From NCBI GenBank assembly GCA_025459175.1, contig JALORC010000006.1, positions 47,903 through 111,902 on the forward strand: a stretch of DNA of 64,000 nt. Reading direction: 5' to 3'. Shown here piece by piece: positions 7,498-15,579 of the stretch. How positions within the stretch are numbered: the stretch's first letter is position 1; every line of letters starts with the position of its first letter. Source of the stretch: Planctomycetota bacterium. Lineage in GTDB: Bacteria; Planctomycetota; UBA1135; UBA2386. The notes under the pieces are model-generated. The model saw only the letters and a program-made list of their open reading frames with translations. It did not search any database and was not told where the DNA came from. Position numbers and translations under genes: made by a program.

Positions 7498-8997
7498 ATG
7501 CAAGGAACCTCGCTAATCCGCCCGCTGTCGGGCCTGCTCGCGCTCGCCGTCATTGCCTTCCATGCCGCCTGGCTCACGGCCCCATTGAGCATGCAGCAGC
7601 TCAACGCGGCGCAGTACTTCGGGGTGTTCACCCGCAACTGGGAACGCTTCGGGTTCTTCGACCTGCGCGGGCTGCCGTTGATGGACCGCGTCGTCGAGCA
7701 CATCGGACAAGGCGCGCCGTACGTGCACCATCCACCCGGTCTGTCGTGGCTGTTCCACGCGCTGGGTGGCGCGGAATGGTCGATGCGCCTGCCGACGGTG
7801 CTCGCGAGCTACCTGGCGGGGCTCTGCTGGTATCGCATCGCGCGGGCGAGCTTCACCACGGCAGCCTCGGCCTTCTCGGCGGCGGTGCTGGTGTTCTGCC
7901 CGTGCATGGCGGTGGTGTCGCAGGCCTCGTACGAGGTGCTGGTGGTGTTGAGCGGGCTGGTGGTCTTCGCCGAGCTCGTGGCCCCCGTCTCGCCGCGCTG
8001 GCTGTCGCGAACGCTGCAGCTGGCGGCGGCGTTCTTCGGCACCTGGATCGACTGGGGCTTCGGCTTCCTCGGCATCGCCTGCATCCCGCTGGCCTGCCGC
8101 AACGACGTGCGCACGACGTTCGCGCGCCTGCTGCCGGCGGGCATCGCCGCGGTGGCGGCGATGGTCACCGTCTTGCTGTGGCAACACTGGGCGCTGGCGC
8201 TGCCAGGCCTGACCCCGGTCCCGCGCGAAGACAGCGACTTCGGCGCGATGTTCCGCCGCTTCGTGTTCGGCGAACGGACCGGCTTCCTGTGGTGGATCGA
8301 ACACATGCAGGCCACCGCGCCGCTGACCTGGTCCTGGTGGCTGATCGGCAGCAGTGCGCTGGGCGTCGGCTTCGCGCTGGTCCGCGCCCCGCGGCTCACG
8401 CTCGCCACCGCGATGGTCGCGGTGGCGCCGTTCGTGATCCTGGTGCGGCCGATGGACTACGTCTGGCACACGTTCCAGTCACCGTTCCTGGCACTCACCG
8501 CGGCGGCGGCGCTGGATCCGCTCCTGCGCGCCGCGCGGCGCGAACTGCGGCTGCTCGGCTGGATCGCCGGCGCCGTGCTGCTGGGCGGCGTGATGCATGC
8601 CAGCTGGCAGCTGCGCGCGGACGACGCGACGGCGTTCTTCGAACGGCAGGGCCGGACGCTCAGCGAGGTCGCGGCCCGGCCGGGTTGGGCCGCGGCGCAC
8701 AACCATCCGCTGGCGATGCCGTACTACCTGACCGAGCCACGCGTCGAGCGCTTCGGCCTGTATCTGCCGGAGCAGCTGGCGCCGCTGGTCGCGCAGCGGA
8801 ACGGACACGGCTGGAAGTACCTGCTGTGCAAACCGGTGTTCCCGGGGCTCGTGCCGCCGCAGGTGGAGACGTTCCTGGCGCCGTTCCCGCGGGTCCGGGT
8901 GCCGGAGCTGGAAGGACCGCTCGATCGCGCCGGCAATGCGCTGACCGGCGGCATCGCCGAGGCCTGGCTCTACACGTTGTCGGAGCCGCCGCGCTGA
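7498..8997 (+). CDS. ArnT/PMT-like membrane glycosyltransferase
   Basis: A 499-residue integral membrane protein with about ten hydrophobic segments in the first 370 residues and a soluble C-terminal part. Features consistent with the GT-C superfamily (PMT, ArnT, PMT_2) are an N-terminal helix followed by a periplasmic loop with acidic residue and FGVFTRNWERFGFFDLRGLP, then YVHHPPGLSWL (about residues 77-87), which matches the H-P-P motif after the first loop of dolichyl/undecaprenyl-phosphate-sugar-dependent transferases. It probably moves a sugar from a polyprenyl phosphate carrier to lipid, glycan or protein in the periplasm. The acceptor is unknown. It ends 7 bases before the convergent protease operon. 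Confidence 0.7.
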   Translation: MQGTSLIRPLSGLLALAVIAFHAAWLTAPLSMQQLNAAQYFGVFTRNWERFGFFDLRGLPLMDRVVEHIGQGAPYVHHPPGLSWLFHALGGAEWSMRLPTVLASYLAGLCWYRIARASFTTAASAFSAAVLVFCPCMAVVSQASYEVLVVLSGLVVFAELVAPVSPRWLSRTLQLAAAFFGTWIDWGFGFLGIACIPLACRNDVRTTFARLLPAGIAAVAAMVTVLLWQHWALALPGLTPVPREDSDFGAMFRRFVFGERTGFLWWIEHMQATAPLTWSWWLIGSSALGVGFALVRAPRLTLATAMVAVAPFVILVRPMDYVWHTFQSPFLALTAAAALDPLLRAARRELRLLGWIAGAVLLGGVMHASWQLRADDATAFFERQGRTLSEVAARPGWAAAHNHPLAMPYYLTEPRVERFGLYLPEQLAPLVAQRNGHGWKYLLCKPVFPGLVPPQVETFLAPFPRVRVPELEGPLDRAGNALTGGIAEAWLYTLSEPPR

Positions 8998-9004
8998 ACC
9001 GGCG

Positions 9005-10246
9005 TCAGCGCCCTTCCGACGGCTGCGGCGCCGGGAAGCCGGCCGGAGCATCCCCACCACCCTGCTTCTGCTCCGTCCACGGCGCGTTGCGCAGCGCGAG
9101 CGGACCGATCGTGACGACCTCGCCCGGATCGCCGCGCCGCACCCGCAGCACGACCTGGTCGCCGCCGAGCCGGCTGCTGACCAGGGTCAGCAGATGCGGC
9201 CCGTTGCGCACCGCCTGGCCATCGACCTCGATCACGACATCGCCCTGCAGCAGTCCGGCTTCCGCTGCCGCACCCGCGGCGACGACGCTGGTGATGCGCG
9301 CCCCCGGGCCGAGATGCCGGCCCTCGAACAGCACGCCGAGCCAACCGCGCTGCAGCACCTCGCCCTTCTGCATGCGCGCGAGCAGCGGCGCGATGTCGGC
9401 GAGCGTGACCGCGAAGCCGATGCCGGAGTCGTACCACTCGACGCCGGCGTTGCGACCCGACGGCGACAGCGGCACCGCGATCCCGAGCAGCCGTCCGCGC
9501 ACGTCGACGACCGGGCCACCGTAGTTGGCCGGCGACGTGTAGGCGTCGATCTGCAGCGCCCGGCCGAACACGCGCCGCTTCTGGCTGACGATGCCGAAGT
9601 GCAGCGTCGGCTCGTCGGCGGCGAACGTGCGCCCGAGCGCCAGCGCCCATTGCCCGACCTGCACCTCGTCGGGTGGCACCAGTTCGGGCACCGGCAGATC
9701 GGTGGCGTCGATCTTCACCAGCGCGATGCCGCGGCTGGTGTCCTCGCCGGCGCGCTGCGCGGTGAACGTGCCGCGGCCGGGCACCGTGATCAGCACCGTG
9801 GTCGGCTCCAGCGCGAGCGCGAAGCGCGACACCGCGATCCAGCCATCGGCGGTCAGCACGACCCCGGTGGTCTTGCCCTGCGCCTGCGCGAACCCGGGTG
9901 CGACCAACTGCCGGCGCAGCTTCGGCGGCGCGTCCTTCTTCTCGCCGTCCGGCGGCTCGGGCTCGAGCGGATCGGGCTGCTCGGGCGCTGGCGGTTCCGA
10001 ATCCGGCTTCGGCGGTTCCGGCGCGGGCTTCGGCGGCGGCGGTGCTTCGCCATCGAACTCACCGTCCTTGCCGAGCAGCTGTCGCGTGCCCCCGAACGTC
10101 TCGACGGTGACCGTGAACGGCGCCGCCTTCGCGATCGCCGCCTGCAGCACCGGCTCGAGCTGCAGGAACTCCTCGACGCGCTGGGACTGCGCGGCCGCGG
10201 TCACGGCGAACGACGGCAGCAGCAGCCACGCGAATGCGCGCTTCAT
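9005..10246 (-). CDS. Catalytically dead HtrA-like protein with PDZ domain (distal copy)
   Basis: A 413-residue exported protein: signal peptide (MKRAFAWLLLPSFAVTAAAQ), Pro/Glu-rich linker (about residues 65-115), trypsin-like beta-barrel, then a PDZ domain (GWLGVLFEGRHLGPGARITSV onward). Comparison with HtrA motifs shows all triad positions changed: the His segment reads GWIAVSRFAL instead of G-x-I-x-T-N-x-H-V, the Asp segment reads SRGIALVKI instead of x-D-L-A-x-L-K, and the Ser segment reads PANYGGPV instead of G-N-S-G-G-P. A binding, scaffold or sensor role is more likely than proteolysis. The ATG overlaps the stop of the neighbouring dead paralogue. It is the last gene of the long minus-strand operon. 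Confidence 0.82.
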   Translation of the reverse strand: MKRAFAWLLLPSFAVTAAAQSQRVEEFLQLEPVLQAAIAKAAPFTVTVETFGGTRQLLGKDGEFDGEAPPPPKPAPEPPKPDSEPPAPEQPDPLEPEPPDGEKKDAPPKLRRQLVAPGFAQAQGKTTGVVLTADGWIAVSRFALALEPTTVLITVPGRGTFTAQRAGEDTSRGIALVKIDATDLPVPELVPPDEVQVGQWALALGRTFAADEPTLHFGIVSQKRRVFGRALQIDAYTSPANYGGPVVDVRGRLLGIAVPLSPSGRNAGVEWYDSGIGFAVTLADIAPLLARMQKGEVLQRGWLGVLFEGRHLGPGARITSVVAAGAAAEAGLLQGDVVIEVDGQAVRNGPHLLTLVSSRLGGDQVVLRVRRGDPGEVVTIGPLALRNAPWTEQKQGGGDAPAGFPAPQPSEGR

Positions 10247-11295
10247 CGGGCCGGCTCCTTCGTCAGTTCGACCTCGCCGGTCAGCACCTGCGTGCCGCGC
10301 TTCCACGTCACCTTGACCTTCTGGCCGGGGCGGAACTTGCCGAGGATCTCGCGGAACTCGCGGCAGGTGCGGATCGAGAAGTCGTCGAGCCGCACGATCA
10401 TGTCGTCGTTGCGCAGCCCGAGTGCCTGCGCCGGCGAGTCCGGCAGCACCCGCTCGACGTAGGCCGGCGGCGACTGCCGCCCGGCCTGATCGAACAGTCT
10501 GGCGCCGAACCACGCCGGTTCGCCCGCGGCTGCCGGTGCGGTGCGCGGCACGCCGCGGATCACCTCGTCGAGATACGGCAGCAGGTCGCGCCCCGGGATC
10601 GCCGCCGACAGCATGGTGTTGGTCTCCTTGCTGCCGAGCAACCGCATGTTGAGACCGAGCCAGCGGCCGTCGAGCGCGAACAGCCCACCGCCGTAGTTGC
10701 CGGGGTTGTTGCAGGCATCGGTCAGGATCAGGTCGCCGTCGTACTTGACGTCGGCCATGCGGTGGCGGAGCGCGGTGTTGGCGCGGCCGACCACGACACC
10801 GAACGTCGCGCTGACCTTCTCGGAGAACTCGGCGAGTCGGAAGCAGTTGCCGAGCGACACCACGAACTGCCCGCTGCGGATGTCGGCGGCGACCGGCCAC
10901 TGCGGGCGCAGTTCGCCCTGCACCAGCGCCGGATCGATCTTCAGCAAGCGGATGCCGAGCTTGTCGTCGGGCGGCAGCAGTTCGGCCATGTGCACGCTGC
11001 CGTCGTAGAGCACGACGCGGGTGCGGTCCTTCTGCAGCAGGATCTGGTCGATGGTCAGGATGTGACCTTGCTTGCTGACGATGACACCGGAGGCGGCGGC
11101 GTCGATGGTGGCGAGACCGGACGCACCGTGGATCTTGACGATGCTCGGCAGCAGCGCGTCGATCGTGCGTTCGACCTGGGTCGCCGGCGCCCGCTCGGCG
11201 AACGAGTACGACTTGCCGAAGTCCTGGGTCTGCGCGTCGGCCACGCCGTGCAGCAGCAGCACGCCACCGACGAACGGCGCGAGGTGGATGTTCAT
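10243..11295 (-). CDS. Catalytically dead HtrA-like protein with PDZ domain (middle copy)
   Basis: A 350-residue exported protein with a signal peptide (HLAPFVGGVLLLHGVADA), a trypsin-like barrel and a C-terminal PDZ domain (VERVLPDSPAQALGLRNDDMIVRLDD). The triad is lost in the same way as in its downstream neighbour: GHILTIDQIL has Gln where His is expected, KLGIRLLKI has Gly where Asp is expected, and PGNYGGGLF has Tyr in place of the nucleophile Ser. The fold-defining strands are otherwise well kept, which argues for selection on a non-enzymatic function such as peptide binding. Start and stop overlap both neighbours as ATGA, so all three protease-like genes are translationally coupled. 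Confidence 0.82.
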   Translation of the reverse strand: MNIHLAPFVGGVLLLHGVADAQTQDFGKSYSFAERAPATQVERTIDALLPSIVKIHGASGLATIDAAASGVIVSKQGHILTIDQILLQKDRTRVVLYDGSVHMAELLPPDDKLGIRLLKIDPALVQGELRPQWPVAADIRSGQFVVSLGNCFRLAEFSEKVSATFGVVVGRANTALRHRMADVKYDGDLILTDACNNPGNYGGGLFALDGRWLGLNMRLLGSKETNTMLSAAIPGRDLLPYLDEVIRGVPRTAPAAAGEPAWFGARLFDQAGRQSPPAYVERVLPDSPAQALGLRNDDMIVRLDDFSIRTCREFREILGKFRPGQKVKVTWKRGTQVLTGEVELTKEPAR

Positions 11296-13025
11296 GGTTG
11301 CCTCCGGAACCAACTCTCGTCGACCGGCCCCGTCTTCACCTCGTCGGCGCTCCAACCCGTCTCCAGCGCTCCGTCGACGACGACGCGCAGCTGCGTGCCG
11401 CGCACGTGCCACTCGACGCGGGCCCGCCGCAGTGGATCGCGGAACGCGAACCCGGCCGGGCGGCCGTCGAAGGTGAACCACGCCTCGCAGTCGCCGTCGC
11501 CCGGCAGTTCGAAGCGGGCCGCCGGCAGGCCGTGCACGTGGGCGCCGCCGGCGAGCAGGGCGTCGGCCAACGCGGCGGTGGCCCGCGGCCGCGTCATCAG
11601 CACGCTGTTGGCGGTCCACTCGCGGCGCAGGCGTTCCATCTCGTCGGCGGACAGCTCGCGCACCGTCCCGGCCTGCAGCGCGAAGCCACGCTCGGCGCTC
11701 TCGCGGACCAGCACCCGATCACCGAGCTCGAGCCGCAACCGGTCGCCGGCCTGGATCGCCCGCACCTCGGTGCCGTCCGGCGCGACGCGGCGCCAGTGCA
11801 CGGCTTCGGCGGTCTCGGCGGTCGCCGGCGGCGGCCAGTTGGCGAGCAACGCGGCCGCGACCAGGCGGCGTTCGGCGCGGCTGGCGAGGCGTTCTTCGCC
11901 CGGCGCATCGAGGCTCGAGCCGGTGTCGAGCCGCGACAGCCGCAGCGTCACGCGCCGCTCGTCGCCGAACGCTCCTTCCTGCAGCAGCTGTCGGTGCCAC
12001 ACGGTGACCCACGCGCCGGCCGGCAGCACACCGACCAGCGTCGCCAGCTGGTTGGCGGAACGTATCTCGGTGCCGTCGAAGCGCAGCAGTTCGTCGCCGA
12101 GGCCGATGCCGGCCGCGGCCGCGATCGAGTCGCGGAACAGGCTCTGCACGTAGACGCCGCGCCGCCGCGTGCCTTCGGTCGCCGACGACATGAACCACGC
12201 GCTGAGGTCGAGCGTGCCGTGCTCGGCATGGCGACCGGCCATCAGGTCGCCGAGGAAGTTGCGGATCTGGTTGCTGGCGATCGCGAAGCCGACGCCGACG
12301 TTGACGCGGCCGCGCGCGCCGATGGCGATGCGGCCGTTGATGCCCACCACGTCCCCGTTGCCGTCGAACAGCGGGCCGCCGCTGTTGCCCGGGTTGATCG
12401 GCGCGTCGACCTGGATGCAGTCGGGATAGACCAGCATGCGCTGGCCCTGCCCTTCCTGGTAACGATGCGTGCCACTGACGATCCCGAACGTCACCGTCGG
12501 CGTGAAGTCGGTCGCCAGCAGGAACGGGTTGCCCATCGCGAACACGGTCTCGCCGACCAGCAGCCGATCGCTGTCGCCGAGCGGCCGGTGCGGCCAGGTC
12601 TGCCCCGGGTGCTTCGGCAGCAGTCGCAGCACCGCGAGGTCGCTGCCCGGATCGATGCCGAGCACGACGGCCTCGTAGAGCTCGCCGTCGGGCAGGCCGA
12701 CCTTCTTGTTGCGGTACTGACGGGCACCGCGCGGGTGGTGCTCGATGGCCCAGGCGGCGCGTTCGGCGTCGCTGCCGGCCGGCGCCTCGGGCGGCTTCCA
12801 GCCCTTGTCGGGCTCGCCGACCACGTGGTAGTTGGTCAGCACGTAGCCGCGCGGATCGAACACGACGCCGCTGCCGCCGCCGGGCTCGTCCATGCCCATC
12901 ACCGAGCAGACCGCCGGGGCGCAGCGGGCGACCAGGGCGATGCGTTCGCGTTCGGCAGCGAGCACCGGCGCCTGCGGATCCTGACTCGCGAACGCGAGCG
13001 ACAGCGTGAGCGTGGTGACGAGCAT
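11292..13025 (-). CDS. Trypsin-like serine protease with PDZ domain, HtrA/DegP type
   Basis: A 577-residue exported protein and the only member of the adjacent trio with a full triad: His in GYVLTNYHVV (about residues 77-86), Asp in PGSDLAVLRL, and Ser in NPGNSGGPLFD. A PDZ-like segment follows (GVYVQSLFRDSIAAAAGIGLGDELLRFDG), then about 200 residues of unassigned C-terminal sequence ending in a beta-rich part (AWFTFDGRPAGFAFRDPLRRARVEWHVRGT). HtrA proteases degrade or refold damaged envelope proteins and can activate signalling. The signal peptide is short (LVTTLTLSLAFASQ). Its stop overlaps the next gene. The long C-terminal extension is unusual for DegP-type enzymes. Confidence 0.88.
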   Translation of the reverse strand: MLVTTLTLSLAFASQDPQAPVLAAERERIALVARCAPAVCSVMGMDEPGGGSGVVFDPRGYVLTNYHVVGEPDKGWKPPEAPAGSDAERAAWAIEHHPRGARQYRNKKVGLPDGELYEAVVLGIDPGSDLAVLRLLPKHPGQTWPHRPLGDSDRLLVGETVFAMGNPFLLATDFTPTVTFGIVSGTHRYQEGQGQRMLVYPDCIQVDAPINPGNSGGPLFDGNGDVVGINGRIAIGARGRVNVGVGFAIASNQIRNFLGDLMAGRHAEHGTLDLSAWFMSSATEGTRRRGVYVQSLFRDSIAAAAGIGLGDELLRFDGTEIRSANQLATLVGVLPAGAWVTVWHRQLLQEGAFGDERRVTLRLSRLDTGSSLDAPGEERLASRAERRLVAAALLANWPPPATAETAEAVHWRRVAPDGTEVRAIQAGDRLRLELGDRVLVRESAERGFALQAGTVRELSADEMERLRREWTANSVLMTRPRATAALADALLAGGAHVHGLPAARFELPGDGDCEAWFTFDGRPAGFAFRDPLRRARVEWHVRGTQLRVVVDGALETGWSADEVKTGPVDESWFRRQP

Positions 13026-13061
13026 CTTGGGATCCGTGGGCGGAGGCCTCGGCGACGACGG

Positions 13062-14297
13062 CTACTGCTGCAGCACGCGCGCGTCGGCGAACACGCAGTG
13101 GTCGCCGAGATCGAAGTTCTGGCCGAAGTCGGCTTCGATCGCGAGCGACTTCGCCTTCTGCAGCGGCACGCGCAGCACCTGCGCCGGCAGACCGCGCGTG
13201 CAAGGCTGCGATTCGAAGGCGAGCTTGCCGTCGACGAATACGCGGAGCAACGCGTGCGCGTCCGGGCCACCGCGATCGTCGATGCCGATCGCCGCCTCGA
13301 ACACGTCGAAGCGGCCGCCGAGGTCGTAGGTGAGTCGCGTGCGCGGCACCATGCCGATGCCGCGCTGGAACGTGCGGCCGGCGATCTTGAAGCCGGGACC
13401 GGCGAGGCTGCGATCGACGGTCCACGGCCAGATCCGATCGAACGCCGGCGTCTGCTCGACGTTCGGCGTCAGCTCCGACAGCCACGCGAGCCGGTCGCTG
13501 GTGACGCCGAGCCGCAGCAGCTTCGCGATCGGCACCATGAGCTCGACGCCTTCGTCGAGCCGCAGGCGGGCCCCGCCGGCGGCGAGTTCGAGTAGGCGGC
13601 CGTCGAGCACCTCGCCGCTGGTCAGTTCGAGACGCGTGCGCGGCATCGGCTGGCGATCGGGGGCGAGGCCGGTGTTGGCGCCGAACACGATCGCGCACAA
13701 ACCGGCGAGCTCGAAGTCGTACAGGTCGCCGCGCAGCAGGAAGTCGACGCCGGTGTCGGTCAGCGCGGTGACGGCGACGCTGGAGCGCTGGGCCTTGTCG
13801 CCCTTGATCACGTAGACGAGATCGTCGTTCGGCGACGGCTTCTGCAGATCGGCGCGGAACAGCGCCGGTTCGGGGCGATCGGCACCGCCATGGCGGATCG
13901 CGCGCACGTTGCCGAGCGGCACCTCGAAGCGGATCCCGCCGGCCGTCTCGACGGCCACCAGGGCTGGCTTGCCGTCGGCGGCGGCGCGGCCGCCGACGCG
14001 CACGATCGGCAGCTCGAGGCCCGAGCGCAGCCACAGCCGATGCGGCGTGGTGACCGCGGCCGCGGTGGCGCCCGCCGGCTCGAAGGCGCTGATCGCCGCC
14101 AGCTCCAGCCCTTCCGGTGCGCTGGCCGCGGCATCGCCGCGCACCACGACCTTGCCGTCCTGCACCGACACCGCGCCGGACCACGAACGCCCGTCGATCG
14201 TGCGCAAGGTGCCGGCCACACCGTCCTGGGCGCCGGCCGCGGCGGCGAGCGCCATGCCCAGCAACGCCACCAGCGAGCTGCGGGCGACGCGCGTCAC
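13062..14297 (-). CDS. Secreted protein with C-terminal NPCBM domain
   Basis: A 411-residue protein with signal peptide (residues 1-23, SSLVALLGMALAAAAGAQ). The first half has short repeats of a small beta motif (LRTIDGRSWSGAVSVQDGKVVV; RLELTSGEVLDGRLLELAAGG) of the kind seen in planctomycetal envelope proteins. The last about 140 residues match the NPCBM fold: WPWTVDRSLAGPGFKIAGR, then F-Q-R-G-I-G-M-x-x-x-T-R-L-T-Y-D-L-G-G (the usual KGIGxHA...YxLxG pattern), FEAAIGIDD and a DGKLAFES strand. NPCBM domains are thought to bind carbohydrate. The gene follows the TPR-like gene with an ATGA overlap and precedes the active protease by 36 bases, within the same operon. Confidence 0.8.
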   Translation of the reverse strand: MTRVARSSLVALLGMALAAAAGAQDGVAGTLRTIDGRSWSGAVSVQDGKVVVRGDAAASAPEGLELAAISAFEPAGATAAAVTTPHRLWLRSGLELPIVRVGGRAAADGKPALVAVETAGGIRFEVPLGNVRAIRHGGADRPEPALFRADLQKPSPNDDLVYVIKGDKAQRSSVAVTALTDTGVDFLLRGDLYDFELAGLCAIVFGANTGLAPDRQPMPRTRLELTSGEVLDGRLLELAAGGARLRLDEGVELMVPIAKLLRLGVTSDRLAWLSELTPNVEQTPAFDRIWPWTVDRSLAGPGFKIAGRTFQRGIGMVPRTRLTYDLGGRFDVFEAAIGIDDRGGPDAHALLRVFVDGKLAFESQPCTRGLPAQVLRVPLQKAKSLAIEADFGQNFDLGDHCVFADARVLQQ

Positions 14298-15328
14298 TGA
14301 CCGGCCGCCTTGCCGAGCTTCTTGTAGTACTCCTCGAGCATCTTCTGGTACTCCGGCGGCAGGCCCTTCTGCACCTCGGTGGCGATCTTCTCGCGATCGC
14401 GGTCCTTCATCTCGCCCCAGCGGTCGGCCAGCGAGGGCTTCTTGTTGAGTTGACCGACCGAACCGTCGCCGTCGACCAGCGCACTGCTGTCGGCAGGGTT
14501 CGACGACGGGCCGTTGCCGGACGGCGCGCCGCTCGACTGCTGTTCACGCTTCTCGAACTCCTCGATCAGCGCGTCGAGCTGCTTGATGTACTCCTCCTGG
14601 TCCTTCTGCACCGGGATGTCGGTCTTCTTGCGGCGCAGGTCGCGCTTGGTCTTCTTCATCCCGTCGGCGAGCTTGTGCAGGTCGCTCTCCTGCTGGCGCA
14701 CGATCTCGCCGATGCGCTGGTGCGCGGCGCTGCGGAACCGTTCGCTGGCGTCCGGGAAGTGCTGCAGGAAGCCGCGGTACCAGGCCACCGCCGGCTCCGG
14801 CAGCGGCACTTCGGCGAGCGCCTGCGCGTAGAAGAACGCGGCCTCGCCGTCGAGCGGCGAGCGGTTGATGTTGTCCTTGAAGTAGTCGTTGAGCATGTCG
14901 ATCGCATGCTCCGGGTCGTCGCTGTCGAGGAAGACGCGCGTCAGGTGGTAGCGCAGGTGCGCCTGCAGCAGCGGATCGGTGGTCGCCGCCAGCACCTTGG
15001 TCAGCTCGAGCGCGGCCGCCGGTTCCCCGGTCTCGTGCAGCTTCACGGCGGCATCGAAGGTCGGCACCACGGCGCGCAACAGGTCGTCGGCGGCGCGGGC
15101 GAGGCCGCTGTCGGGGATCGAATCGGCGAACTTCTGCAGCTGCGCCGCGGTGGCGCCGAGCTGCTTCGCGGCGGCTTCGAACGCGGCGCGATCGAACGGC
15201 AGGAACGGGTTGTCGACCGGCGCCGCCGAGGCGCGCGCCGGCGGCGCCGGATCCTGCTGCGACTGCGCCGGCGCGCTGCCCAGCAGGGCGGCGACCAGCG
15301 CGGCCACGAGCAGCGGCGAACGGCTCAT
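14294..15328 (-). CDS. Exported TPR-like protein with coiled-coil C-terminus
   Basis: A 344-residue protein with a signal peptide (PLLVAALVAALLGSAPAQ). The middle is all-helical with TPR-like spacing (LLQAHLRYHLTRVFLDSDDPEHAIDM and AAFFYAQALAEVPLPEPAVAWYRGFL, about residues 115-190), followed by a charged coiled-coil segment (KMKKTKRDLRRKK region through EEYIKQLDALIEEFEKRE) and a Ser/Asn/Gly-rich linker before a final helix. Such proteins act as scaffolds. The start ATG overlaps the stop of the preceding small reading frame (15325-15537), and its own stop overlaps the NPCBM gene, so translation is coupled in both directions. Family not recognised. Confidence 0.75.
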   Translation of the reverse strand: MSRSPLLVAALVAALLGSAPAQSQQDPAPPARASAAPVDNPFLPFDRAAFEAAAKQLGATAAQLQKFADSIPDSGLARAADDLLRAVVPTFDAAVKLHETGEPAAALELTKVLAATTDPLLQAHLRYHLTRVFLDSDDPEHAIDMLNDYFKDNINRSPLDGEAAFFYAQALAEVPLPEPAVAWYRGFLQHFPDASERFRSAAHQRIGEIVRQQESDLHKLADGMKKTKRDLRRKKTDIPVQKDQEEYIKQLDALIEEFEKREQQSSGAPSGNGPSSNPADSSALVDGDGSVGQLNKKPSLADRWGEMKDRDREKIATEVQKGLPPEYQKMLEEYYKKLGKAAGQ

Positions 15329-15537
15329 CGGCCGTCCTCCGTCTCGTTCTCCTTGGCCAACTTGTCGGCGAGGCGACGCATCAGCAGTTCGACCTTCTCC
15401 TGCTTGCCGGACAGTTGCTTCGCATCGGCGCCGCCGAGCTCCGTCTGCTTCTGCTCGGCAGCGCGACCTTCGTACTCCTTGGTGGACTTGTTCACGCGCT
15501 CCTGCAGGTAGCGCAACAGCTTCAACTCCGCGGACAC
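15325..15537 (-). CDS. In-frame continuation of the coiled-coil protein after TGA, or a small separate gene
   Basis: As a stand-alone gene it would start at GTG 15537 and encode 70 residues. However, the frame is open back to the TGA at 15577-15579 that ends the upstream coiled-coil gene, and the codons between give T-S-C-G-G-G-G-Q-P-P-L-V-P, a linker leading straight into the helix SAELKLLRYLQERVNKSTKEY. From memory of planctomycetal relatives, this ELKLL-RxLQ-x-RVN helix normally sits near the C-terminus of the large coiled-coil protein, after a Gly-rich linker. GTG 15537 has no ribosome site, which also argues against independent initiation. Joined, the protein would be 650 residues. Either recoding of the TGA, a nonsense mutation or a recent gene split would explain this. 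Confidence 0.6.
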   Translation of the reverse strand: MSAELKLLRYLQERVNKSTKEYEGRAAEQKQTELGGADAKQLSGKQEKVELLMRRLADKLAKENETEDGR

Positions 15538-15539
15538 CG

Positions 15540-15579
15540 GAACGAGAGGTGGCTGACCGCCACCGCCGCAGCTCGTTCA
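15540..15579 (-). promoter_or_regulatory. SECIS-like hairpin at an in-frame TGA (candidate selenocysteine site)
   Basis: Reading the minus strand from the TGA (15579-15577): GAACGAG (15578-15572) pairs with CTCGTTC (15546-15540), a 7-bp lower stem that includes the last two bases of the stop codon. A 7-base bulge on the 5' side and one base on the 3' side lead to the upper stem GGTGGC (15564-15559)/GCCACC (15553-15548) capped by the loop GGTCA. The loop begins 18 nt after the TGA. Bacterial SECIS elements lie directly 3' of UGA with an upper stem-loop carrying a G (often GGU) at the start of the loop, about 16-37 nt from the codon. The E. coli fdhF upper hairpin is similar in size and loop. 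The bulged U of fdhF is not present. Decoding as Sec would give U-T-S-C. Confidence 0.4.

Noticed and set aside
15325..15537. A simple independent 70-residue gene starting at GTG 15537
   Set aside because: No ribosome site, and the frame is open back to the preceding TGA through a Gly/Pro linker. It is kept as a feature but described as a continuation.
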